A DNA stretch of 64,000 nucleotides. Source: Azolla caroliniana (lineage: Eukaryota > Polypodiophyta). Of the stretch, positions 1 through 11,166 are shown piece after piece. The stretch lies in assembly GCA_043228905.1 (NCBI GenBank), contig JBHGNT010000016.1, positions 14,136,001 through 14,200,000 of the forward strand, given 5' to 3'. Every line of letters starts with the position of its first letter. Position 1 is the first letter of the stretch. The translations under genes were made by a program, and so were the position numbers. The notes beneath the pieces are model-generated. The model saw nothing but the letters and a program-made list of their open reading frames with translations. It was not told where the DNA came from and made no database searches.

Positions 1-2654
1 GGGATGGATGACTCAGACACCTCAGCAAGTCCGGTGTCATGCATCTATCTAGAGCCAGATACATCCCCAAACTCTCCTTCTCCGATCATCAATTTTGCGA
101 GCATTTCTAGTATCGCAAACAAATAGCCACATCACGCCCGACATCAACAATGAGAGAATCGACCCCCCTTGACTTGGTCCACTCAGATCTTTGTGGCCCC
201 ATGCCACATCAGTCTCTTGGTGTTGCTCTGTACTTCGTTAGTTTTATCAACGATTCAACTTGGAAGGTATGGGCTTATCTGATCAAAACCAAAGATCAGG
301 TGTTCTCGATCTTTTCCGAATGGCTCACCATGGTAGAAAAAAAGTCCAGCCGAAATCTAAAATTCCTTCGGACCGACCACGGAGGAGAGTTCAAATCTAA
401 AGAATTCATTAGATTTTGCAAACAACGCAGCATAAGATGTGAATACACGGTACCATATACTCCTAAGTAGAATGGAATTAGTGAGCGGATGAACCAGACA
501 ATTCAAGAACAGATAGTATCTATGCTCCACCGCTCTAGACTGTCGGGTGGCTTCTAGGAAGAGGCCCTACTTATGGTAGTACACATAATCAATATTTCAC
601 CGAGTGGTCGTCTAGGGCTTCAAATTTCTCAAGAATTATGGACATGCAATAAGTTGAATTACAATAAGCTAAGGATTTTCGGATGCGAGGCGTACACCCT
701 CATACTGAAAGAAAATCATCGAAAACTTGAACCAGGGTCTAGGAAATGAATCTTCCTTGGTTGTGGACCAAATGTTGAAATCAGATAACAAGTCTAGGAC
801 CACGACAACAGACAAATCGTCTGAAGTTTGGACGTAGTGTTCAATGAGTCAACTATGCACAAGATGGCCAAAAGGCCTATTGAAGTCCGAAGGGTAACCT
901 TTTCAAATGTGCCGACCCTTCACGAAGGCACATCCCATAACACGAGGTCGGCTTCACGGATTGTCGAATCCTCTAGCATCAGTTCAGTAGCACTCGGTTC
1001 GACTTTCGCTCATCCCACCTCGATACCCAATGTGACTAGTCCAGTTATACCTCGAAGATCCGAGAGACTGGCGCAGGCTCCAGAGAGGTACTCTCTTGGA
1101 ATCTTCTTTACGGATACTCACGAACTGATGTCATACCAAGAAGCATCAGCATCAGCCGGTTCGGCTAGATGGCATCTTGCAATGGAGTCAAAGATGAACT
1201 CCATTCAGGAAAACAAGACTTGGGACTTGGTCGAAGTACCAAAAAGTCGACGTGCTCTTCTATGCAAGTGGGTGTATAGATTAAAAGAAAACATCTGATT
1301 CGGCCACCCCAAAACTCAAGGCCAGATTAGTAGCAAAGGTTTTCCGAGAAGAATATGGTGTCGACTTCGACGAGATCTTTTCACTAATGGTGAAAATGAT
1401 GAACCTTCGCTTCATGCTTGGTATTGTTGCAATTGAGCACCTAGATCTAATCCAACTAGATGTATAAACAACATTCTTCCATGGTGACTTAGAGGAGGAA
1501 ATTTAGATGGAGCAACTGAAAGGCTTGCTGGCATCCGGCTAGGAACATCTAGTCTGTCGACTCAAGAAGAGTCTTTACGTCTTGAAACAGACACCGCCGT
1601 AGTTGTACAAGAATTTTGACGACTTCATCCAATCAATCGGCTTCTCAAAGAGTGATGAGGAGCACTGCCTCTTCACCAAAATAGCTCGAGATGGGTCTCC
1701 CATCTTCCTCATCATCTATGTGGACCATATGCTCCTCTTTGGTCGGCATGCTGGAGATCTCGCCGAACTCGTTTGGCAACTGCGGTTGAAGTTTTCCATG
1801 GAGGACCTCGGTCCAACAAGAACATCTTAGGGATGAAGATAATTCTACCTCAAGCTCAATGATAGTTGTTCCTGTCTCAAGCGAACTATATCGGACATGT
1901 CTTAGAACACTTCAACATGCAATCGGTCAAATCTGCTTCAACCCCGCTTCCCAATAAAACTCGCTTGTCTCAGTGAGACTGCTTCACATCCAATCCAGAG
2001 GGGGATGTTATGAAGTCAGTACCATATGCACCGGCAGTCACTTCCTTGATGTACGCAATGGTTGCGACACGGCCTGCCATTGCTCACACCATCAGAGTCG
2101 TCAGTAGATTTCTGCACAATCCCGGTCGATTGCATTGCAATGCAATCAAGCATATGTTCAGATATTCGGTGGTCAGAAAGGATTACAACATTCTATTCAG
2201 GTCGAGTGACACTTCAGGTGTACTCCGCTATACCAATTCGGACTTCGCTGGCTACATGAACAGTCAAAAGTCAACAACCGGATACTATTTCATGTTTGGC
2301 AATGGGGCATTCTCATGGAAATTGAAACTTCAAGAATGCACTACCACATCAACAACCGAGGCTAAATACTTAGTCACGTCGGACGCGGCAAAAGACGCAT
2401 TATGGGTCAGTCGGCTAGCTCGGATGTTTCAACAAGCCGAATCCGACTCAGCTCCAGTTATCTACAACGAAAGTCAAGGTGTTGTCACTTTGTCGAAAAG
2501 TCCGGTTCAACACAACGCCACGAAGAACATCAAAGTGAGATATCACTTTGTTTGGGACTGCATCATTTCAGGGAAAATCGACGTCGAGAAAATACCTATA
2601 GCCGATAATGTCGCAGATGGGATGAACAAATGTCTTTTGGCGTATCGATTCTAA
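1..2654 (+). pseudogene. Broken copia pol (integrase-RT-RNase H), A1
   Basis: The order is integrase, then RT, then RNase H, as in copia. Integrase core is seen at 150-470: HSDLCGPM holds the first catalytic Asp and a TDHGGEF block the second, and the frame then runs into a TAG where the family has PQQNG (about 468). The RT start (LCKWVYRLKE) lies near 1260, an RT palm relic with YVDH instead of YVDD near 1720, and RNase H at 2010-2654 with TNSDFAGY and TTSTTEAKY blocks. Several frameshifts and TAG/TGA codons split the frame. The RT active site has lost an Asp, so the copy cannot encode a working polymerase. Confidence 0.88.
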
Positions 2655-2902
2655 TCCCTTCGGCACCAGATGGGCGTAATGAAGAATCAGTCTAATTGAG
2701 TCAGGCGTTTAGGATGGTTTCAGATAATCAACATCGACAGTTTGAGGCTATGCTCCAGTTCTTCTGACCCCGGCTAATTCTTCCTTCTACTCTCGGATTT
2801 TGCCAACTCGAACAAAACCGAATTGTTCGATAACCTTGTATAAATGTGCACTCCGTTTTGTTTATTACAAATTCTCTGTTATATACACCGATTACAGGGT
2901 CG

Positions 2903-3275
2903 TGTCGAATACAGGTCTCTAATGGACGTATTCACATTGTCCCATTGGACACACTAGGCTTAGGTTAATTTTGTAAATAGTGAAAAGGGCAGTTGCCCTA
3001 AGTCAGTTAGTATTTAAATTGACTTTTGTAACCTAATGTTATTGTTGTTAATTTTTTGTTGTTGCCACCATTTGTTTGTAACTCAGAGCTTTAATAATAA
3101 GGTTACATCTTGCTTGTGTTATCTTAGTTTCTCTTCTCTCATTGTTACCTTGTTGATCGTGTATTATGATCTAGTTGCCTATTGCTCTAAATTTGCTTCT
3201 CCATCTATTCATCTGACGATCTTAATAACCATGAGTGTTCAGCTATTGTTCTGCAACTGACGGCCACTTACAACA
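2903..3275 (+). repeat. 3' LTR of A1
   Basis: It begins TGTCGAATAC, like both A2 LTRs, and ends ACAACA after a GACGGCC block that is also found at the end of the A2 5' LTR. A TATA-like stretch with degenerate flanking AGTCA/TGACT arms lies near 3001-3025, matching the perfect hairpin of A2. The polypurine tract expected just upstream is weak (ACAGGGTCG). Confidence 0.75.
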
Positions 3276-3319
3276 AGTCAAACTATTAAATTACCACATC
3301 CTAGAGTGAAGGGGGAGTT

Positions 3320-3782
3320 TGTTGGGAAACAAGTTCCTCCGAATGGGACATGTAGGACAATTGGATCCGGACTAGGAGTCAGATTGTCCGATAGACATTC
3401 GATAGGGCATCCGAACTGATTTTGTCTTGGCTGCATACATGCTATATTTGTAAATATCCCATAATGTGTATAATTATAAATACGCTTAGGGTTGACATTA
3501 ATGAGAGAGATATGTATAGAGTTGTAGTAGTTGTTAGACGTAGAGAGTTGTACAGTGTGGACTGAGTGTGAGCTTAGAGACTGAGTGTGTATGTGTAACT
3601 ATCAGTATGACGAAGACAAGCTTGAGGCTGTTGCCTATGAGGCTCCAATGGTTTTTCCAATCTCAAGGTTTCCATGTTATATCCGGTGTCTTTGTGTCTG
3701 TGCATTCTTGTTTTTCAACCGCTTTCAATTATTTTCTTTCTCATTCCTCTACAACTAGTTGTGGCCGGTCCCATATTTAACA
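3320..3782 (+). repeat. LTR of an unrelated element (J)
   Basis: A purine tract GAAGGGGGAG at 3308-3317 is followed by TGTTGGGAAACAAG, the usual layout of a polypurine tract and the start of a 3' LTR. A TATA-like GTATAATTATAAATA lies near 3459-3474. I place the end at TTTAACA (3782) only because it gives a TG...CA LTR of plausible length. No partner LTR is in the window, so the boundaries are tentative. Confidence 0.45.
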
Positions 3783-4179
3783 ATTAGGTAGATATATCTT
3801 AGAGTTAAGACAACATAGAGAGAATAAGCTACAAAATGTTAACAATAAGAAATTAAGAAAATAAGGGAATGTTAGCTACATTGCCCAGATGCCATGGTTG
3901 GGGTACCTATTAGGTAACTGGTCCCTCTGAATGGGAAGAGGAGCACGAGTTGAAGAAAAGAGAGAACTGAATCAATTCATAACATCTTGGCCGAGGCTGA
4001 AAAATCAAACTGATTGTCCCATTCGGTCGTTGCCAAAAATTGAATCTGAATCGATTCGGCTAATAGCCGACTTGGGGCTATATCTGTTAATAGCCCTGAA
4101 TGTTGTATTAGTATCAATACATCTAGGGCAATCATTATGATCACAATATAGTTGTTGAAAAGTTATAGTTGGTAGTTGT
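3783..4179. other. Unassigned spacer
   Basis: About 400 bases between the J LTR and element A2. No coding similarity is recognised. A block near 3915-3945 (GGTCCCTCTGAATGGGA) resembles the J LTR start region (TTCCTCCGAATGGGA), so part may be a decayed second J LTR. Confidence 0.3.
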
Positions 4180-4368
4180 TGTCGAATACGAGTGTATAAT
4201 GGCCGCATTCACATTATCCCTTTGGACAGCCCAAGTTTGGGCTATTTCTGTAAATAACATAAAGGGCAGTTGGCCTAGGACAGTCACTATATAAAGTGAC
4301 TTTGTAACCTTTAGAAAAGGTTGGTTGTCATTCTTTGTAACTGTTGCTATTGGAATATAACATTGGTT

Positions 4369-4407
<39 letters not shown>

Positions 4408-4493
4408 GTCTATCTTGTTTTATGCGCATACATAGGTCCTTCTTCATCACGAATGTTGCTTGCACTTCCGCATTGACGGCCTTGTCCCCAACA
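4180..4493 (+). repeat. 5' LTR of A2
   Basis: It starts TGTCGAATACG and ends CCCCAACA two bases before the primer-binding site. It contains a TATA box inside a perfect hairpin (4282-4301), a second hairpin AACCTTT-aga-AAAGGTT at 4306-4322, and a (CT)n tract at about 4373-4405. Confidence 0.9.
4282..4301 (+). promoter_or_regulatory. LTR TATA box in a hairpin loop (A2)
   Basis: The sequence is AGTCACT-atataa-AGTGACT: a perfect 7-bp stem whose 6-base loop carries the TATA box. The same 20 bases recur in the 3' LTR at 9490-9509. A TATA box here fits the U3/R boundary; the role of the stem is inference. Confidence 0.7.
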
Positions 4494-4495
4494 TT

Positions 4496-4507
4496 TGGTA
4501 TTAGAGC
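4496..4507 (+). other. Primer-binding site of A2
   Basis: TGGTATTAGAGC lies two bases after the 5' LTR. It differs by one base from TGGTATCAGAGC, the plant copia site for initiator tRNA-Met. Confidence 0.85.
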
Positions 4508-5179
4508 GTTGGAGGTTCTTCAACCCGCTGCCGGCCGTCATAGTACACCACACAACATTCCGTTTTCGTTTTCTTTGAAGAACAGAGAAGGGAGAAGAAA
4601 AACAAAAAGCTCACATCTCACTGTGTTAAATCATAAAATTGGAGTAAGCCAGTTGGTTGTACTATGTTCCTGTGATTGTAACCGCTTGAGGGGAGCTCCT
4701 TGAGCAACAACCAACCCAATCGTGCTTCATTCGGTTAAACAACATCCGAATAGATCACCGGACGTTATTCACCCGCTTGTTGTAACCACCCACTGCAGAT
4801 TGGTCTGTAGGCAATAACCAAATTCATGCTTCACTCGGCTGATTGACATTCAAGAGGATCAGTTGGATCCGTCCCTCTCATCGATGCAATCGTCTGAAGC
4901 AGAATCGGCCCAAACAATCGGTTTCTTGTAATCAGTATTTGGCATACCATCGGAAGTTAACCGGGCTCATTCCAACTCAGCAACATTCGGGAAGACCAGT
5001 CAGTTCTGTCCCTCAAGTTACCGGAGTCACTCCGAGCAAGTTCAACAACAAGTATCCGAAACCAAACCGACTCGGGTTCAAAACCGACTAGAACGATATC
5101 GGGTGAGCCAACCGGTTGCACCCCATTAAGGTTCGTAGTCAACTCCGAACCGAGTCTTACCAACCGAAACCAAAGCAAA

Positions 5180-5964
5180 TGGCATCAACATCCAGCTCAT
5201 CGGAGATGAGTCTAAGGAGGTTCGAGGGTTCGAACTTCAACTTCTGGAAGGAACAAATGCACGACTATCTCATAGTCAAGGGTCAGATAGACCCGATTGA
5301 GAATGAAAATCCTCCAGAAGCATACAAGGCAAACGAGTGGCTAAAGCTGGACAGAATTGTCTGTGCCACGATTCGGATGCACTTGTCCGAGTCAGTGTAC
5401 TTCACAGTGCAATGATGCACGACAGCTTTTGAACTTTGGAAAACACTGTCGGAAACTTATGAAAAGAAGGTCGCGGCAATGAAGATGTATCTGATCCGGT
5501 GCCTCTACAACTTGCGGATGAAAGAATCTGATTCAGTTCAGGCACACCTCAACGAGTACGAAAGCCTAAGCTCCCAAATATCTTCTCAAGAGACGACAAT
5601 CGAGGATGAACTCATGAGTAGTCTCCCCTCTTCATGGGAAACTTTCATTACAACCGTGTGCAATGCTTCAACAGCTGTCGTGAAGTACTCCAAAGTCACG
5701 AGCACAATCCTAACTGAAGCAGCTCAGAGAATGTCTTTTGCCAAAGACTCGGCAGATGAAGCTTATGTAGTACAAGGTTCAACTGACCGATCTAATAGTC
5801 GGGGAAGAAGTTCTTCCCGACCGCCGAACAATCAGCGAAGCTGGAGCAAGTCCCGGGACAACCGAATCTGCAACTACTGCAAGAAACCAGGACACATCAA
5901 AGCTGACTGCCGGGCACTCAAAGCAAAAAACCGACAAAGCTCAAAGAGAGGATCAGAAGAGTAG
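5180..5964 (+). pseudogene. Broken copia gag, A2
   Basis: Gag nucleocapsid precursor. The frame opens with MASTSSSSEMSLRRFEGSN at 5180 and contains the FNFWKEQMHDYL block typical of copia gag. An in-frame TGA at 5413-5415 interrupts it; coding resumes at 5479 and includes SLPSSWETF. A complete CCHC zinc knuckle, CNYCKKPGHIKADC, lies near residue 130 of the second part, after a Ser/Arg-rich linker. The reading frame ends at TAG 5962-5964, and protease follows in another frame, so gag and pol are no longer joined. Confidence 0.85.
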
Positions 5965-6069
5965 CCGGCATGACGAGGTCAACTACGTTGGCTCTTCAGC
6001 CGAAATTTTGACGACCGACCCGAACATATTGTCCATAGAGAACCCAGTCGAATAAGAAGTTCTGCTTAT

Positions 6070-9000
6070 GACTGAGGAATCGAGCACATGGCTCCTAGAC
6101 TCGGGCGCATCGTATCATGTGACACCTCACTGATCTCAGTTTTGGCAATACTCGGACCGGCACTCCGACTCAATTCGAGTCGGAAACTCGCAGCACTGTG
6201 CTATAATCGGGATCGGCACCGTAGAGCTCAGCCTTCCAAGCGGATCTACACTCGTACTACACAACGTCCGACACATTCCTGAGCTCTCAAGACCCTTGAT
6301 CTCAGTCAGACAGCTTGACGAAGCCGGTATCCGTGCCAGATTCTCATGAGGAGGGTGGACACTCCACAAAGGGAACCTCTTGCTTACTCGAGGACCAAAG
6401 GTACATTCCTTGTATCCTTTATATGTCACACTCAAAGAGGGTGACTTATTTTTGGTTGATATCCCCGTGTCATCGTTATGGCACGGACGACTTGGACACC
6501 TCAGCAAGGCCGGCATAAAGCACCTATCCAGTGCCAGTTACATCCCCAAACTCTCCTTCTCGGATCACCAATTCTGCGAGCATTGCCAGTACTGCAAACA
6601 GGTAGTCACATCACACCCGACATCAACACCAAGTGAATCGAGTCCCCTCGATTTGGTCCATTCAGACGTCTATGGCCCGATGCCACATCAGTCCCTTGAC
6701 GGTGCTTCGTACTACGTCAGTTTTATTGAGAACTCAACTTGAAAGGTGTGGGCTTACCCCATCAGAACCAAAAATCGAGTGTTCTCGATCTTCTCCGAAT
6801 GGCTTGCAATGGTCGAAAATCAAACCTGTTGGAAACTAAAATGTCTCCAAACCGACAACGGAGGGAAATTCAAGTATGAAGAATTCGTCAAATTTTGCCA
6901 GGAACGCGGCCTTCGACGTGAATATACGACACCCTATAGTCCGGAGTAGAACGGAATTGTTGAACGCATGAATCAGATGATTCAAGAACGCATAGTATCC
7001 ATGCTCCAACACTCCATACTGTCGAATGGCTTCTGGGCGGAGGCTCTACTTACGGCAGTATACATAATAAATATGTCGCCAAGTAGACCTCTAGGACTTA
7101 AAATACCTCAGGAAACATGGACCGGCAGTAAGCCGAATTATGACAAGCTGAGGATCTTTGGTTGCGAGGCGTATGCCCTCATACCGAAAGACTACCGCCG
7201 GAAACTTGAACCAAGATCAAGGAAATACGTTTTCCTTGGATATGGACCCGACGGCGAGATCGGATACCGACTCTGGGACCCCGAGCACAAACAAATCGTC
7301 TGAAGTTCGGACGTCGTGTTCAATGAGTCGGCTATGCATAAAACGGCCGAAAGGCCTATTGAAGTCCGAAGGGTAATATTTTCCGAAGTGCCAACCCTTC
7401 ATGACGGCCCAGCCCACAACACGAGATAAGTTTCACGGGTAACCGACAACTCTCACACCGAATCCACCGATTCGGCATAGCCGAATGGCTCGGCTCCCGA
7501 CCATCCGACATCGACACCCGGTACGACTAGTCCATTCATACCTCGCAGATCCGAGAGACTGTCGCAACCGCCGGAGAGATACTCACCCGGAATTTTCTTT
7601 ACCGATGTTGGCGAACTGACGTCTTACGAAGAAGCATCGGCATCTGCCGATTCAGCCACATGGCATCTGGCGATGGAGTCCGAAATGTACTCCATTTGGG
7701 CAAACAAGACTTGGGACTTGGTCGAATTACTAACGAATCGAGGTGCTCTTCCGTGTAAATGGGTCTATCGACTAAAAGAGACGTCCGACTCGACCACCCC
7801 AAAGTACAAGGCCAGATTAGTTGCGAAGGGATTTCGACAAGAATATGGCGTCGACTTCGACGAAATCTTTTCACCAGTGGTGAAAATGATAACCCTTCGT
7901 TTCATGCTCGGTGTCATGGCCGCTGACAACTTGGAGCTGATGCAGCTAGATGTAAAAACGGCATTACTCCACGGTGACCTACAGGAGGAAATCTATATGG
8001 AGCAGCCGAAAGGCTTTGTGGCATCCGGTCAGGAACATCTAGTCTGCCGACTCAGGAAGAGTCTATACGGCCTGAAATAGGCACCCTGATAGTGGTACAA
8101 GAAGTTTGATGACTTCATCCAGTCGGTCGGCTTCTCCAAGAGCAATGATGACCATTGTCTCTTCACCAAAACAACTCAAGATGAGTCTCCCGTCTTCCTC
8201 ATCATTTACGTGGAGGACATGCTAATCTCCGGTCGACATGCCGGCAAGCTCACCGAACTCATTCGGTGACTGCGGTTGAAGTTTGGCATGAATGACCTCG
8301 GTCCAGCAAGACACATACTTGTTATGAAGATTAGTCGGCATCGCGATAAACGACAACTTTTCTTGTCACAAACCGACTACATCGGACGTGTCTTGGAACG
8401 CTTCAACATGCACTCGGCCAAGTTTGCTTCGACCCCGCTCCCCATTAACCTTCGGCTGTCTCAGTGACACTGCCCGACATACGGTCTGGAGGGGGAAGAT
8501 ATGAAGTCGGTACCGTATGCACCGGCAGTCGGCTCCCTTATGTATGCAATGGTCACAACACGACCTGATATTTCTCACGCCGTAGGAGTCGTCAACAGAT
8601 TCATGCACAACCCCGGCCGATCGCATTAGAACGCAGTCAAGCATGTGTTCAAATATCCAGCTAGCACAAAAGACCACGACATTCTTTTCGGCCCGAACTC
8701 AACCTCAGGCGTAGTCGGTTACACCGACTCGGACTTCGTCGGCTGCGTGGACAGTTGGAAATCAACAACCAGATATTGCTTCAAATTCTGCAATGGAGCA
8801 ATCTCGTGGAAGTCGAAACTCCAAGAGTGCACAACCACCTCAACGACCGAAGCAGAATATGTAGCCGCGTCCGACGCGACAAAAAAAGCCTTGTGGCTCA
8901 GTCGGCTGGCGCACACGTTTCGACAACTCAACTCCAACTCGGCTCTAGTTGTCTACAACGACAGTCCGAGTGTTGTGGCTTTGTCAAAGAATCTGGTTCA

Positions 9001-9190
9001 CCACAATGCCTCCAAGCATATCGACGTTCGATATCACTTCAGTCGGGAGTGCATCATTTCAAGGAAAATCGGTCTCGAGAAAATATCCACAACCGATAAT
9101 GTCACAGACAGAATGACCAAGTGTCTTTCGGTGGATCGTTTACGGTCCCTTCGGCACAAGATGGGCGTAACGAAAAATCGGTCCGGTTAA
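6070..9190 (+). pseudogene. Broken copia pol, A2
   Basis: Protease begins near 6085 with WLLDSGAS (aspartic protease motif DSG). The GAG-pre-integrase block with WHGRLGHLS-like residues is near 6479. The integrase core at 6640-7303 has HSDVYGP, QTDNGGKF and NGIVERMN, so all three acidic residues are kept. RT at 7673-8280 has QLDVKTALLHGDL; the usual YVDDM is YVEDM near 8210. RNase H at 8500-9190 has TDSDFVG and TTSTTEAEY. TAG or TGA codons at about 6739, 6947, 7303, 8078 and 8088 often stand where CAG, CGA or TGG is expected. No domain is fully lost, but no long frame survives. Confidence 0.88.
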
Positions 9191-9375
9191 AGTTGGACAC
9201 ACAGCACAGGATGGTTTCGGACCACTGACATCAATTCTTTGAGGATCGGCTTCAGCTCTTCCGACCCGACCGGTTCGGTCTTCTGTCTTCGGATCTTGCC
9301 GACTCTAACAAAACCGATCAGTCCGATAAACCTTGTATATACCTGTAATTATTTAGATAACCCATGTATATGCCC

Positions 9376-9387
9376 ATTACGGGGGAG
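9376..9387 (+). other. Polypurine tract of A2
   Basis: ATTACGGGGGAG directly precedes the TGTCGAATACG start of the 3' LTR, the expected plus-strand priming site. Confidence 0.75.
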
Positions 9388-9581
9388 TGTCGAATACGAG
9401 TGTATAATGGCCGTATTCACACTGTCCCTTTGGACAACCCAAGTTTGGGTTATTTCTGTAAATAGCATAAAGGGTAGTTGCCCTAGGACAGTCACTATAT
9501 AAAGTGACTTTGTAACCTTTAGAAAAGGTTGGTTGTCATTCTTTGCAACTGTTGCTATTGGAATATAACATTGGTTTGTGC

Positions 9582-9631
<50 letters not shown>

Positions 9632-9690
9632 TTATGCGCATACACAGGTTCTTCTTCATCATGAATGTTCCTTGCACTTCCGCATTGACG
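9388..9690 (+). repeat. 3' LTR of A2, end truncated
   Basis: Matches 4180-4482 closely, including the TATA hairpin (9490-9509), the second hairpin and a (CT)n tract at about 9587-9627. Similarity stops at CATTGACG (9690); the final bases found in the 5' LTR are missing. Confidence 0.88.
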
Positions 9691-9944
9691 CACTCTTTAT
9701 ACAAGCCCTAATGACTGGGCTAACACAAGTACTAACAAGTACTTGAATGCTCATTAACTGAGCTTGACACTAATTCTGCCTATAATATTCCTATTTACTA
9801 TAATAGGAATATAGGCCCCTAACGACCAACCGATTCGGTTTTCGGCTTACTCAGCCGATTCGGGCCTAGTTGATCGACCTCCGTCTAATCTAGCTCTGCG
9901 CTTCTTCAATCGATTTGGCCCAAGTTGAGTTTGCTTGCTCAACA
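9691..9944 (-). repeat. 3' LTR of B1, truncated
   Basis: On the minus strand it starts TGTTGAGCAAGC and includes CTTGTATAAAG, matching the other B LTRs (41229, 44465, 56720-57146, 60008, 63596). The R-U5 end is missing where it meets A2 at 9690. Confidence 0.75.
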
Positions 9945-9961
9945 GTCCCCCTCAAGCTCAA
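9945..9961 (-). other. Polypurine tract of B1
   Basis: On the minus strand AGCTTGAGGGGGAC ends exactly at the LTR start. The near-identical GCTTGAGGGGGAG precedes the B6 LTR at 59995-60007. Confidence 0.75.
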
Positions 9962-10117
9962 CTTGAGGTCCCACCGTGTCATCTCCAATTGGTCAGTCGT
10001 TCCAGCTTCTCCTAGCGTCCCAACGCCTCACTCGTGCTCCTCGTCCAGTCCGATCTCACATTTCTCGACCCGTCTAGTTCCATGCACCTCAACCTCTATG
10101 GTCATCTTGTCTACTAC

Positions 10118-10794
10118 CTAGGCCCTTGTCAGCTTCCTCATTGTTGCGGTATTGGTGCCCCTCGACCTGTTGGTTCCTTTGTATCGGCGTCGTCTTTGGC
10201 TACTCCTTGTCCGCTTGGCCTTTATGCAATTTGGCCCTTTTGAATCACTCATCTCAACCGAATCGGTTGTCTCCGATTCCTTCCCACTCTTGTCCAAATT
10301 GGCTTTCTCCAATTCGCCCTCCTTCAGGCCCTTGACCACATCTGACCATGTCCTAGTCCTGGCCTTTTTCCCCAACTCAGCTTTCCCTTTCTTGGCTCTA
10401 CCACCTGCTTTCACTTTATTGGCTTTGATCCCCCTTTGTTCAGAAGGCTTTGGTCCGTTCTTTCATCCGCGCCCCTTGCATCTGGGTAGTCTCCACTTAG
10501 CCAATCTTCTTCCATCTATCCACACATCCTCCGCTTCTTCAGCCAATCCGGATGTTCCGACCTCTTCAGTCGTACCAAAATTGAATTCTTTATCCAATTC
10601 GGTTTTTTGGACTTCATCTTTCTCCTCACTCTCGTTCTCGTTTCTCCCCCTCAAGTTTGGCATGTCGAGGTGTTGTACACCAAGCATGTCCGAGAATTTC
10701 CACAACTTGTCTAGGCTAAGAGGTTTGGTGAAGATGTCGGCCACCTGCCGATCAATCGAAACATACACAAGTTCTACTTCAACAGAGAGACATC
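10118..10794 (-). pseudogene. B1 RNase H end and basic tail, 3' piece
   Basis: At 10463-10768 the minus strand encodes YVSIDRQVADIFTKPLSLDKL, the conserved end of copia RNase H (ADIFTKPL). It continues into a charged tail with a TRTWSDVVKGLK block (10118-10414). B5 has the same order (SIDRQIPDIFTKP, then TKTWSDVVKRLK), so the Lys/Glu-rich tail is a family trait. Long plus-strand frames over this region are antisense shadows. Confidence 0.75.
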
Positions 10795-11166
10795 TGTTGT
10801 TGGGGTGGGGGGTGAAGCCTAGAATGGCTTCACCCCCCCTCCCGAGGGGGGTTATGATAGAGAGAGAGAGAATGAGAGAGTGAAAATAAGAAATGACACC
10901 AAATGAGAGGGAAAAAGTTGTATTCCATTATGCCCCATGGGTGGGGTTTAAAAGAGGTAACCGTTACAAATAAAGAATGAGACAAGTAGGGAGTTACATT
11001 ACTTACCCACTTTCTCACCTTTGTACACATGCACACAAATGTGCATGTGTTTATACACATACACATACACATACTCATCCTCACACACTCATTCACATTA
11101 TACATACACATCAACCACATCATTAAGCATACCCTTATGCCTCCCCGTATATTCTTACGGGTAACA
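10795..11166 (-). repeat. 3' LTR of C
   Basis: Pairs with 18533-18900. It carries a perfect 13-bp stem at 10807-10819/10826-10838 at the LTR end, then a GA-rich tract. It lacks about 8 bases at the TATA box (near 10941) compared with the right LTR. Confidence 0.85.

Larger units (their letters stand above)
1..3275 (+). mobile_element. Copia element A1, 3' half, decayed
   Basis: This is the right-hand part of a Ty1/copia element that continues beyond the left edge of the window. It holds the end of the GAG-pre-integrase domain, integrase, reverse transcriptase, RNase H and a 3' LTR. It is collinear with A2 (4180-9690) from A2 position about 6481 onward, with many point changes, so both belong to one family. 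Its LTR lacks the long CT tract seen in A2 and is the more diverged of the two, which suggests A1 is older. Family assignment is firm; autonomy is lost. Confidence 0.88.
4180..9690 (+). mobile_element. Copia element A2, full-length but broken
   Basis: A Ty1/copia element with 5' LTR, primer-binding site, gag, protease, integrase, RT, RNase H, polypurine tract and most of the 3' LTR. The 3' LTR stops at 9690, about 20 bases short of the end seen in the 5' LTR, where it abuts the truncated LTR of B1. No target duplication can therefore be read. The two LTRs differ by roughly one base in twenty by eye, older than F, G or E. Confidence 0.9.

Noticed and set aside
10152-10883. 243-codon plus-strand open frame
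   Set aside because: It is antisense to the B1 RNase H and tail coding on the minus strand and its translation shows no domain.
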